Numbered from the stretch's first letter, positions 1-6,780 are shown. The stretch: 7,847 nt of DNA from an uncultured Clostridia bacterium (GCA_946623765.1 CAMORL010000072.1:1-7847), one strand, 5' to 3'. Numbers and translations are program-made. Notes: a model not told the origin generated them from the letters alone.

Positions 1-620
1 ATCTCGTCGATCGCTTCCCGATAGCGCACGCGCGGTCCCATGCGGTCGGCGGGAACATCCTTGAAGCCGTCGCCGGTCCAGATGTTCATCACGCACGGCT
101 CCCCAAGCTCCTCCGCAATATAGCTTGAAATGCGGATGCAGGCTTTGCCGTGGTCAATCCAGAAGCGGCGCGTGTCCGCGTTCGGGCTCGAAAGCGTTAA
201 GGGATCGCAGTTCGGATGAGAAAAGAACGTCGGGTTGAAATCGCAGCCGAGTTTTCTTTCCTTGCAGAAATCCACCCACTTGCGGAAGTGTTTCGGCTCC
301 AGTTTGTCCCGATCCGCCCAGTCGCCGTCCTCAAAGACGGCGTAGCTGGCATGCAGGTTCATCTTGGGCTTGCCGGGGATCAGGGTCAGGACCTTGTCGA
401 TGTCCGCCATGAGTTCCTCGGGCGTGCGTGCTCTGCCCGGATAGTTGCCGGTGGTCTGAATGCCGCCGGTCAGCGGCTTATTCGGATCGGTATCGAACCC
501 GCGCACGTCGTCGCCCTGCCAGCAATGCAGGGAAACCGGCACGGTTTTCAGCGTTTCGATCGCCTGTTCGACGTTTACGCCGTACGCGGCGTAGCGTTCC
601 TTTGCTTCCGTATAGCTCAT
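1..620 (-). CDS. rhaA: L-rhamnose isomerase RhaA, N-terminal half (runs off the window)
   Basis: This enzyme interconverts L-rhamnose and L-rhamnulose in the cytoplasm, the first step of rhamnose breakdown. Seen: translation from the ATG at 620 is open through position 1 for 206 codons. It gives MSYTEAKERYAAYGVNVEQA, then HCWQGDDVRGF (about residues 32-42), GGIQTTGNYPG (52-62), LGCDFNPTFFSHP (124-136), FWIDHGKA (153-160) and VMNIWTGDG (177-185). These blocks align closely, from memory, with E. coli RhaA (HCWQGDDVSGF, GGIQATGNYPG, LDFNPSCFSHP, FWIDHCKA, VMNIWIPDG). The family is about 415-420 residues, so roughly half is present. The metal-binding Glu, Asp and His residues fall in the missing half, so activity cannot be judged. 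The start is fixed by GGAGG at 632-628, 7 bases upstream. The ATG overlaps the rhaB stop as ATGA (620-617). The order is rhaB then rhaA. Confidence 0.96.
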   Translation of the reverse strand, partial: MSYTEAKERYAAYGVNVEQAIETLKTVPVSLHCWQGDDVRGFDTDPNKPLTGGIQTTGNYPGRARTPEELMADIDKVLTLIPGKPKMNLHASYAVFEDGDWADRDKLEPKHFRKWVDFCKERKLGCDFNPTFFSHPNCDPLTLSSPNADTRRFWIDHGKACIRISSYIAEELGEPCVMNIWTGDGFKDVPADRMGPRVRYREAIDE

Positions 621-1888
621 CTGTCTGCCTCCATTTGAATCTTCAGGTTGCCGAGCGCCGTTGCCTCGATCGGCAGCGCGACGACGGTCTTTTGGGTCGT
701 TTCCTCGGTCAGTCGGTTCAGAAATGCGTTTTTCGCTCCGCCGCCGACAATGTACAGTATATCATATTTTTTGCCGGTATTGCGCTCCAATTCTTCGATC
801 GCCTGTCCGTAAGACTCAGCAAGCGAACGGTACGCACAGCGGAAGTAATCGCCGATCCTCTCCGGCTTTCTTTGCAGCGCTTTGTCAAACGCTTCGACCA
901 TGCTTTTCGGCGCGAGGAATGCCGGTGCGTTTGCGTCGACGGTTTCGAAAAATGCGCTCGCTTCCGCCTCCGCCGTGATCTCGTGCCACGGCTTGTCCGG
1001 GCACAGTTCGTCTTTCAGCCGGTTCACAAGCCACATGCCCATGATGTTCTTCTGATAGCGCGTATACCCCACGCCGCCCTCGTTGGACCAGTTGGCGCGT
1101 TCGCTCGCTTCGTCCGTGATCGGACGTTCGGACTTGACGCCGAGCAGGCTCCATGTACCGGAAGAGATGTACGGCGCGTCCGTATCCATCGGAATGCCTT
1201 CAACCGCCGAGCCGGTGTCGTGCGTGGCGCAAAGCATGACCTTGATTCCGTTGTAGGTGCCGATCACGGTACCGGGCTGCTGCAAGGGCTGAAACAGGTG
1301 CTTCGGAAGTCCCAAAGCCTCGATGATCTCCGGATCATACGCCCCCGTCTTTGCGTTCACCATGCCGCCGGTGGTGGCGTTGGTGTACTCGTGCGATTTT
1401 GTACCGCAAAGGCGGTACATGAGATATTCCGGGATCATCAGAAAATCCGTGACCCCTTCGAGCCGTCCCGAAACCTTGTCCGTATACATCTGATAGATCG
1501 TATTGAACGGCTGAAACTGAATGCCGGTGCGACGATAGAGTTCCGAAAACGGCATCTTTTCATGCACCTTCGGAATCACCGCCTCGGTGCGGCTGTCCCG
1601 GTAGGCATAGACCGGGTACACGGTCTCGTCGCCTTTCAGCAGCACATAATCCACGCCCCAGGTGTCGACGGAAAGCGATTCGATCTCATAAGCTGCCTGC
1701 GCTTTTTCGATCCCTGCCCTGACGTGCGAAACGAGCGCTTCGATGTCCCAGCAAAGATGTCCGTCGCGCTCAATTACACCGTTCGGAAATCGATAGACCT
1801 CCTCGGTGTGAAGCGTTCCGTTTTCCATCCGGCCCACGATATGGCGGCCGCTCGATGCGCCGATGTCGATTGCAAGAGAATACTTCAT
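617..1888 (-). CDS. rhaB: Rhamnulokinase RhaB (FGGY kinase), short at the C-terminus
   Basis: It phosphorylates L-rhamnulose with ATP to L-rhamnulose 1-phosphate in the cytoplasm. Seen: 423 residues from the ATG at 1888. Motifs are the N-terminal phosphate-binding DIGASSGR (residues 8-15), VDTWGVD (about 74-80), the FGGY catalytic-base block ATHDTGSAV with Asp224, SSGTWS (243-248), NEGG (about 269-272), the nucleotide-binding IVGGGA (380-385) and EATALGN (408-414). These distinguish rhamnulokinase from other FGGY kinases. The start at 1888 is chosen because the conserved N-terminus begins there; an in-frame ATG at 1933 would add 15 residues with no family resemblance. The start overlaps the rhamnosidase stop as ATGA. 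The nearest Shine-Dalgarno-like run (GAGAAAG, 1906-1900) is 11 bases away and weak, which suggests translational coupling. Oddity: the protein ends about 10 residues after EATALGN, where relatives run some 30-60 residues further (usual length about 465-490, from memory). Confidence 0.94.
   Translation of the reverse strand: MKYSLAIDIGASSGRHIVGRMENGTLHTEEVYRFPNGVIERDGHLCWDIEALVSHVRAGIEKAQAAYEIESLSVDTWGVDYVLLKGDETVYPVYAYRDSRTEAVIPKVHEKMPFSELYRRTGIQFQPFNTIYQMYTDKVSGRLEGVTDFLMIPEYLMYRLCGTKSHEYTNATTGGMVNAKTGAYDPEIIEALGLPKHLFQPLQQPGTVIGTYNGIKVMLCATHDTGSAVEGIPMDTDAPYISSGTWSLLGVKSERPITDEASERANWSNEGGVGYTRYQKNIMGMWLVNRLKDELCPDKPWHEITAEAEASAFFETVDANAPAFLAPKSMVEAFDKALQRKPERIGDYFRCAYRSLAESYGQAIEELERNTGKKYDILYIVGGGAKNAFLNRLTEETTQKTVVALPIEATALGNLKIQMEADR
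628..632 (-). promoter_or_regulatory. Ribosome binding site of rhaA, inside the 3' end of rhaB
   Basis: Read on the minus strand, GGAGG lies 7 bases before the rhaA ATG at 620. It is encoded by the last codons of rhaB (Met-Glu-Ala). It is the best site at any of the three ATGA junctions, so rhaA can probably initiate independently as well as by coupling to rhaB. Confidence 0.8.
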
Positions 1889-3354
1889 TCCTGATAATAC
1901 TTTCTCAAAAAATATGCCGGCGCGCAGCTCCATGCGTGGCAGTAGCTCAGCACGATGGTGCCGCCGTAGGGGGATTCGTTTGGATTATCGGGGTTATACA
2001 GCTCCCAGAAGGTATCCGCGCCCTCGTTCGCCATGCCGCCCCAATAGGAACGCAGCACATCCAGCGCCTGCGCCTTTCTTCCGACGTCGATCAGCGCCTG
2101 CACATAATGGTGATACATGTACGGCGTAACCATACCGACCGCGTCCGGCATATTTGCCGCGCGGTCAAGGATGCCCGCATCGTCCGAGACGCCGCCGAGA
2201 ATCATCCAGACCTGTGAAGCGATCGAAACCTGACGCGCTTCGCCGCTGATGAACACGCCTTTTTCGGCGTCGTACAGGTGTTTTCTTGCAGCGTTTTGCC
2301 CGGCTTCGCAGTCTGCGGAGAGCGCCCGTTCCGCTTCGGCATCGCCGAGGATCGCCGCGATCCGCTTCGCCGCCGCCTCGCAATAGAGATAAATGCCCTG
2401 CGCAGACGCCTGTTTGTTAAGCGCAAGGTTCCAGTCGACAAAGCACCAGCCGAGTACGCTGCTGTCGCGCACGACGCCGGAGGCATCAAAGGAATCCCGC
2501 GCCAGCTCGATCTGACGCTTAGCCGTGGGCCAGAGTTCCGAAAGCGTTTCCCTGTCCCCGGTTGCTTCGTAATAGTCCAGAAGCGTCGGAATAAACAGCA
2601 GGGAATAATCGAACATCGCGGTATCGTCCGCTTCGATCTCCGGCTCTGTAAAGATCGCCGCGCCGACCCTGCCGTCTTCGGTCGTGCTTCCCGCAAACAG
2701 ATACAAACAGCGCTTGACAAGATCAAACTTCCGATACGTCTGCGCGTTCGCAAGCGCCTGAAGGCGGAGATCTCCGATCCAAAGCCGTCTGTCACGCTTC
2801 GGTCCGTCCTCGAACACATCCTGCATGCAGTCGTGCAGCGTCTTGCAGGCAATGCGGTCGAGGCGCATCTGTTCGGCATCCTGCGAGCGATACGGCAGCA
2901 GGCGTTCATCGTCCGCCGAGGAAACCGCTTCGCATCGCACTTCACGCACGACGAGGCGAAACTTTTGGCTGATGCCGAGCACCCGGATGTCCAGATACCG
3001 GAACGCATAGCGGCGCGGAAGCGTTACGGTGCACGGAAACATATCGAGATGGATCCGCTCCTGCTGTACCCAGCTCGGGCTGACCCATCCATGATAGTCC
3101 TCCACGCGTTCGGAGAGCTCCTGTTCACGTTCCGCAAACTGCAGATCGAGCCACACCGGCGCATCCGGATGACTGCCGACCGTTTCAAACGACAGCGTGA
3201 CAAAGCCGACCAAATGCTCCGAAAAATCGAATACGGCACGGTCGCCCCGGGTCATCGGCGTTTGCGGTGCGCGGGCGGTTACGGTTCGCCTATGCAGTTT
3301 CGGCTTCAGCGCATCGGCTGTTTTCAGAAAAGCAGCATTCTGTTTCATACTCAT
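1885..3354 (-). CDS. Short intracellular alpha-L-rhamnosidase, family GH78
   Basis: Inferred to release terminal alpha-L-rhamnose from imported glycosides by inverting hydrolysis. Seen: 489 residues from the ATG at 3354. A beta-rich N-terminal part carries a jelly-roll signature (FDFSEHLVGFVTLSF, about residues 42-56, then LQFAERE near 71-77), followed by an (alpha/alpha)6 catalytic part. The GH78 catalytic block is EDGPKRDRRLWIGD (182-195); its Asp183, Asp188 and Asp195 have the same spacing as Asp567, Glu572 and Asp579 of Bacillus RhaB rhamnosidase (numbers from memory). The C-terminal base motif is TFWE (Glu451), then CHAWSCAPAYFL near the end. There is no signal peptide, so a cytoplasmic location is inferred. 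Many GH78 enzymes are 700-1000 residues with extra N-terminal beta domains that are absent here. The start overlaps the upstream stop as ATGA. ATGs at 3393 and 3348 are alternatives, and no strong Shine-Dalgarno site decides between them. Confidence 0.9.
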   Translation of the reverse strand: MSMKQNAAFLKTADALKPKLHRRTVTARAPQTPMTRGDRAVFDFSEHLVGFVTLSFETVGSHPDAPVWLDLQFAEREQELSERVEDYHGWVSPSWVQQERIHLDMFPCTVTLPRRYAFRYLDIRVLGISQKFRLVVREVRCEAVSSADDERLLPYRSQDAEQMRLDRIACKTLHDCMQDVFEDGPKRDRRLWIGDLRLQALANAQTYRKFDLVKRCLYLFAGSTTEDGRVGAAIFTEPEIEADDTAMFDYSLLFIPTLLDYYEATGDRETLSELWPTAKRQIELARDSFDASGVVRDSSVLGWCFVDWNLALNKQASAQGIYLYCEAAAKRIAAILGDAEAERALSADCEAGQNAARKHLYDAEKGVFISGEARQVSIASQVWMILGGVSDDAGILDRAANMPDAVGMVTPYMYHHYVQALIDVGRKAQALDVLRSYWGGMANEGADTFWELYNPDNPNESPYGGTIVLSYCHAWSCAPAYFLRKYYQE

Positions 3355-3992
3355 AAGAACTTCAAAAGATCCTTCACACCGTTCAGGTTCCAATCACCCG
3401 CGCCTTGCTCGGAGGCGTCGCCGACGCAGGCCGCTTTCATGCCGCCCGCATGCGCCGCCTGCGCGCCGGACACCGCGTCCTCAACGACAAGGCAGCGAGA
3501 GGGCTCTGCGTGCAGCATCTGCGCCGCTTTCAGAAAGACCTCGGGATCCGGCTTCGAATGCGTGATGTTGTTGCCGTCGGATACCGCATCGAAAAATCCG
3601 GCAAGACCGATCTGCTGCAGGATAAACGGCGTATTCCTGGACGACGATCCGATAGCCAAAAGATACCCTTTTTTACGCAGTGTGTCAAGCGTTTCTCTCA
3701 CCTCGGCAGGAAGATCCTCCGGCGTCATCTCGGCAAGAAGGTGTTTGTACAGTTCATTTTTTTGATCCGCAAGAGCATCCTTCTCCGCCTGAGAAAACGG
3801 GCAGGAGCTTTGCTCCAGAATGATGTCCAGACTTGCCATGCGGCTCACGCCCCGCAGGCGGTTGTTGACCGTGCGGTCGAACGGGACGCCGATGCTGTCC
3901 GCGATCGTTTTCCACGCGCGATAATGATATTCGTCCGTATAGCAGATGACACCGTCCAGATCAAAGATGACCGCGTCAAATTGCTTCACCAT
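3351..3992 (-). CDS. pgmB: Beta-phosphoglucomutase-type HAD enzyme
   Basis: Likely interconverts beta-D-glucose 1-phosphate and glucose 6-phosphate. Seen: 213 residues from the ATG at 3992. HAD motif I is FDLDG with nucleophile Asp11 and acid-base Asp13. DEYHYRAW follows, matching the beta-phosphoglucomutase signature; Thr19 and His23 fall where lactococcal PgmB has Thr16 and His20. RGVSR (47-51) is the substrate-loop motif. Motif II is IGSSSRN (Ser116), motif III HSKPDPEVF (Lys147) and motif IV VVEDAVSG (Glu171, Asp172). The alpha-helical cap lies at about residues 17-85. Together these favour a mutase over a simple sugar phosphatase, although a phosphatase cannot be excluded. The start at 3992 is chosen over the in-frame ATG at 4013 because GGGAGGGAGG lies just upstream with 7-base spacing. 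It overlaps the GH3 gene by 7 bases. Its place in a rhamnose operon implies a source of beta-glucose 1-phosphate that is not visible here. Confidence 0.85.
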   Translation of the reverse strand: MVKQFDAVIFDLDGVICYTDEYHYRAWKTIADSIGVPFDRTVNNRLRGVSRMASLDIILEQSSCPFSQAEKDALADQKNELYKHLLAEMTPEDLPAEVRETLDTLRKKGYLLAIGSSSRNTPFILQQIGLAGFFDAVSDGNNITHSKPDPEVFLKAAQMLHAEPSRCLVVEDAVSGAQAAHAGGMKAACVGDASEQGAGDWNLNGVKDLLKFL

Positions 3993-5722
3993 TTTGTATC
4001 CTCCCTCCCGCAAAACGGATCGATCGGGCTCTTCCCCGTAAATGCGCTCCGTCCCGTCAGTTTCTCCATGATCGCCTCACGCGCATCCGGCGTTCCGGCG
4101 TATGCGTTGATATAGGTTTTGATCATCGGCGCATCGAACAGATGATACGGGTACGCCGTGCTGATCATGAGAGTCGGCACCTCGGACACGAACCACGGCG
4201 CGTCGTCGCCGAGCCCGAAGGTCACGTTCCAGTTCAGGCGAAGCGTCGTGTTGTTCGACGCATTCTCCATGTTGCAGACGTAGACATACAGATCGTAATC
4301 CTCATGCACCTCGCCGACGCTGCGGTACATTTCGTGCAGCAGCGCAAGCTTCTCCTGCGGCAGATTCGGGATATTCGCCATATCCTGTACGGTCACGCGC
4401 ACCCTGCGGTCGCGCACCGTGACGGCGAATCCCTCCTGCTCAAACAGTTCTTTCCATGCCTGCACGACAGGGTTTTCGGGGCTCATGTCCCTTTGGATCA
4501 CATTGAGATAGACCCGCGGAAAACGCTCTTTCGACAACGGCAAAAGATGCTGTGTGTCCTTGACAAGCGTAACCGCCTTGTCCGCCGCTTCCTTTGCCCA
4601 TGCGCGATGCTGCGCACAGCCGACGGTTTCGAGCGCAGATACCGGCGGAACGAGCGTGTTCGTCCTCTGTTTCTGCGGAAGGCGCAGCGCCGCTTTCAGC
4701 GCAAGGATGCGCGTGACCGCTTCGTCAAGCCGTTCGACGGAACAAATTCCGTTTTTCAGTCCGTTCAGCAAAAACGCATAATCCTCGTCGAGATCCTTAT
4801 TGAACAGGATCATATCCGCGCCGGCTTCGATTGCCGCGGGGATCGCGCGGCTTCGCGGCATCGCCGCGGTAAAGCCGACCATCGGCGTCGCGTCCGTGCA
4901 GATCAGTCCGTTGAAGCCGAGCGTTTCGCGAAGCAATCCCGTAAGGAGCGAATGCGACAGACTCGCGGGCAAAAATCGCTCCGCTTCGTCCGCATACGCG
5001 GGCAGCGCGATATGTCCGACCATGACGCTCTCGGCGCCTTCTTCGATCAGCGTGCGGTATACTTTGCCGTAGCTTTCCTCCCACGCGGCGCGGTCGAGCG
5101 AATTGACGCTCGTCAGAATATGCTGATCGCGTTCGTCCACGCCGTCGCCCGGAAAATGCTTGATTGCAACCGCGACGCCGCTTTCCTTCGCGCCGCGCAT
5201 GTATTCCTTTGCGCAGGCGATGACGCGACCCGGATCGCTGCCGAACGTGCGGACGTTGGTGATCGGGTTGTGAAATTCGTAATTGATATCCACAATGGGC
5301 GCAAAGCTCCAGTTCATACCGACCGCCGCGCCTTCCGAGCAGGCGACTTTGCCCATGCGGTAAGCGTTCTCAACGTCGTCGGTCGCCGAAACGAGCATCG
5401 GCTGACCGAAGGACGTACCTTCATACGCGATACCGTCGCCGCCGCGCTCCGTGTTCGCCGCAAGCAGCAGCGGGATCTTCGCCATCGACTGGATCGTGCG
5501 GTGTACGCTCTGGATATTGCGCGCGCTGTCGGGGCGGTACATCATGCCGCCGACGCCGATTTCGCGGATGCGATGATGCAGTTCGCCCGGCTCGGCGGTC
5601 AGCCCCATCGGGCAGAACACCTGTCCCGCCTTTTCTTCGAGCGTCATTCCGGCAAGCGTTTCATGCACCCATTTTACACAATCGTCGTCTAAAAAGAAAG
5701 GAGTTGTTTTGAGATCGACCAT
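3986..5722 (-). CDS. Family GH3 glycoside hydrolase, NagZ-like Asp-His type
   Basis: A retaining beta-glycosidase; the substrate cannot be read from sequence. Seen: 578 residues with no signal peptide, so probably cytoplasmic. The TIM-barrel domain (about residues 15-345) contains KHFPGDG (188-194), an Asp-x-His pair (Asp199, His201) placed like the NagZ acid/base dyad, and CTDATPM with the predicted nucleophile Asp277. A C-terminal alpha/beta domain (about 370-578) ends in GKSPIDPFCGREDTKW. No fibronectin-like domain follows, and the length is typical of two-domain Gram-positive GH3 enzymes. In NagZ the first motif is usually KHFPGHG; here the second His is Asp193, so N-acetylglucosaminide specificity should not be assumed. 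GH3 enzymes with this dyad include hexosaminidases and some phosphorylases, and a beta-glucosidase is also possible. The start at 5722 is supported by AAAGAGG at 5735-5729 with 6-base spacing. Inferred role: to process the non-rhamnose part of the imported glycoside. Confidence 0.88.
   Translation of the reverse strand: MVDLKTTPFFLDDDCVKWVHETLAGMTLEEKAGQVFCPMGLTAEPGELHHRIREIGVGGMMYRPDSARNIQSVHRTIQSMAKIPLLLAANTERGGDGIAYEGTSFGQPMLVSATDDVENAYRMGKVACSEGAAVGMNWSFAPIVDINYEFHNPITNVRTFGSDPGRVIACAKEYMRGAKESGVAVAIKHFPGDGVDERDQHILTSVNSLDRAAWEESYGKVYRTLIEEGAESVMVGHIALPAYADEAERFLPASLSHSLLTGLLRETLGFNGLICTDATPMVGFTAAMPRSRAIPAAIEAGADMILFNKDLDEDYAFLLNGLKNGICSVERLDEAVTRILALKAALRLPQKQRTNTLVPPVSALETVGCAQHRAWAKEAADKAVTLVKDTQHLLPLSKERFPRVYLNVIQRDMSPENPVVQAWKELFEQEGFAVTVRDRRVRVTVQDMANIPNLPQEKLALLHEMYRSVGEVHEDYDLYVYVCNMENASNNTTLRLNWNVTFGLGDDAPWFVSEVPTLMISTAYPYHLFDAPMIKTYINAYAGTPDAREAIMEKLTGRSAFTGKSPIDPFCGREDTKW
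4000..4009 (-). promoter_or_regulatory. Ribosome binding site that fixes the phosphoglucomutase start
   Basis: Read on the minus strand this is GGGAGGGAGG, ending 7 bases before the ATG at 3992. It sits inside the last codons of the GH3 gene (Gly-Arg-Glu). It rules out the alternative in-frame ATG at 4013, which lies upstream of this site. Confidence 0.85.
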
Positions 5723-5728
5723 AAAAAA

Positions 5729-5735
5729 CCTCTTT
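5729..5735 (-). promoter_or_regulatory. Ribosome binding site of the GH3 gene
   Basis: Read on the minus strand, AAAGAGG is followed by six T residues and then the ATG at 5722. The spacing is normal. It lies just downstream of the 5741-5765 hairpin and is not part of its stem. Confidence 0.7.
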
Positions 5736-5740
5736 ATAAT

Positions 5741-5765
5741 GAGGGGCGATCATTTGACCGCCCTC
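5741..5765 (-). other. Stem-loop between the permease and GH3 genes
   Basis: The minus-strand RNA has GGGCGGUC (5763-5756) facing GAUCGCCC (5751-5744): 8 pairs including one G-U, around a 4-base loop that can close further with an A-U pair. Two more pairs (5764-5765 with 5742-5741) form if one C at 5743 bulges. No U-run follows directly; UCAUUAUAAAGAGG comes next. It is therefore unlikely to be an intrinsic terminator. It more plausibly protects or processes the upstream transporter mRNA (inference). The flanking bases of the 55-base gap hold the GH3 ribosome binding site and nothing else recognised. Confidence 0.55.
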
Positions 5766-5777
5766 CGATGTTCGAAT

Positions 5778-6767
5778 TTAAGCTTTGACGGGCTTGAACA
5801 GTTTTTTCAGCAAGCCTTCGTTGTTGAGATAGATCAGGAACACCACCAGCAGCACGGCGTTGATGATCGACTGCATGGATGCGCTGATCTCGTTGGAGAA
5901 CGCGGCAAACGTGGAATTGAGCATCGACATGCACAGCGCGGCAAGGAAGTAGCCGAGTTTTTCGTTGCTGAATCTGCCGATATAGCCGCCGATGAACATC
6001 GGCAAAAACGCGGTGAACATGATGCCGATGGAGCCGAAGTTCAGCGCGCCGCCGTTGATGTTCGAGCTTCGCGCCGCATTGAGAAAACCGACGAGACCCA
6101 TCAGCGCGCCGCAGATGACATAGCAGACGATCGCGTTCGGAATCTCGCGAATGCCGGTGTTGACGGCAACCTTCTGTCCGCTTTGCAGCGCCTTGTAATC
6201 GTAGCCGAAGCGGGTATGGTCAAACAGCCAGATCATCAGCGCGAGCACCAGAACGATCAGGATCGCAGGGAAATACCAGCTGCCCGCAAACGCCGTCATG
6301 GAAGGATTTCGCACCTCGTCCATCACGTATTTGCCGGAGGTCACGGTGAATGTGACGCCCTCATAGATCAGCGTGACGCCGAGGGAGGTGATGATCGGGG
6401 GAATTTTCAGCGCGACGTACAGCGCGCCGGAAGCGAGCCCCAAAAGCGCCCCGAACACGATGCAAAGAACGAGCATCACGATCGCGCTGCCGCCGCTGCC
6501 GTGCAAAAGCGCGTTTGTCGTTTTCGCGGCAAGCACCGATGAGAGGACCGCCATAGAGCCGAGCGAAAAATCAAATCGACCGCTGTTCAGGTTGACGGAC
6601 AGCGCCATGGTCGTGATCATCACGATGGCAGTATACTGCACAAAATAATTGAAACCGGTCTGATTTGCAATCATGCTCTTGCCGCCGATCGCGCACAGGA
6701 TCAGCAGAACAGCCGCCGCCGCGCACGGAATTGCAAGCGTGCCGATGATTCTTCGACTTATCTTCAT
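5778..6767 (-). CDS. Sugar ABC transporter permease, RbsC family
   Basis: Membrane channel subunit of a carbohydrate ABC importer of the ribose/rhamnose (CUT2) type. Seen: 329 residues, strongly hydrophobic, with about 9-10 predicted membrane segments by eye. Approximate segments are residues 8-28, 42-60, 68-88, 95-116, 122-141, 160-185, 211-234, 248-268, 273-291 and 300-318. SGRFDFSLGSMAVLSS (about 62-77) matches the RbsC block usually read as GGIDLSVGS-MALS, and PPIITSLGVTLIYEG (about 122-136) matches the following conserved block. The start at 6767 follows GGAGG (6780-6776) with 8-base spacing. Only one permease gene is present, so a homodimer is likely. No ATP-binding subunit lies between it and its neighbours. 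Rhamnose or a rhamnoside as cargo is inferred from the operon, not from this protein. Confidence 0.9.
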   Translation of the reverse strand: MKISRRIIGTLAIPCAAAAVLLILCAIGGKSMIANQTGFNYFVQYTAIVMITTMALSVNLNSGRFDFSLGSMAVLSSVLAAKTTNALLHGSGGSAIVMLVLCIVFGALLGLASGALYVALKIPPIITSLGVTLIYEGVTFTVTSGKYVMDEVRNPSMTAFAGSWYFPAILIVLVLALMIWLFDHTRFGYDYKALQSGQKVAVNTGIREIPNAIVCYVICGALMGLVGFLNAARSSNINGGALNFGSIGIMFTAFLPMFIGGYIGRFSNEKLGYFLAALCMSMLNSTFAAFSNEISASMQSIINAVLLVVFLIYLNNEGLLKKLFKPVKA

Positions 6768-6775
6768 AGTGGATT

Positions 6776-6780
6776 CCTCC
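6776..6780 (-). promoter_or_regulatory. Ribosome binding site of the permease gene
   Basis: Read on the minus strand this is GGAGG, 8 bases before the ATG at 6767. It lies 11 bases downstream of the 6792-6826 hairpin and is outside the stem, so it should be accessible. Confidence 0.8.

Noticed and set aside
1889..1933. Longer RhaB N-terminus from the ATG at 1933
   Set aside because: The additional 15 residues overlap the rhamnosidase coding end and do not belong to the family. The conserved MKYSLAIDIG begins at 1888 with an ATGA overlap.
3993..4013. Longer phosphoglucomutase from the ATG at 4013
   Set aside because: The additional residues (MREGGYK) are the ribosome binding site translated in frame, and the strong GGGAGGGAGG points to the ATG at 3992.
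428..5692. Long plus-strand open frames opposite the rhaB, rhamnosidase and GH3 genes (up to about 516 codons)
   Set aside because: They are rich in Arg, His and Ala with no recognisable domain, and they lie exactly antisense to genes with clear family motifs. GC-rich coding DNA commonly leaves such open antisense frames.
5663..5753. Possible small leader ORF beginning at the ATG at 5753 (MIAPHYKEVF...), preceded by GGAGGG
   Set aside because: It would overlap the GH3 start in another frame. The GGAGGG and ATG are both explained by the hairpin, and the peptide resembles nothing recognised. Conservation in relatives would be needed to revive it.
5736..5765. Possible internal promoter using TATAAA near 5738-5733 on the minus strand
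   Set aside because: The hexamer at the right distance upstream (GCGGTC) does not resemble TTGACA, and the AT-rich stretch is short. An internal promoter is not supported by sequence alone.
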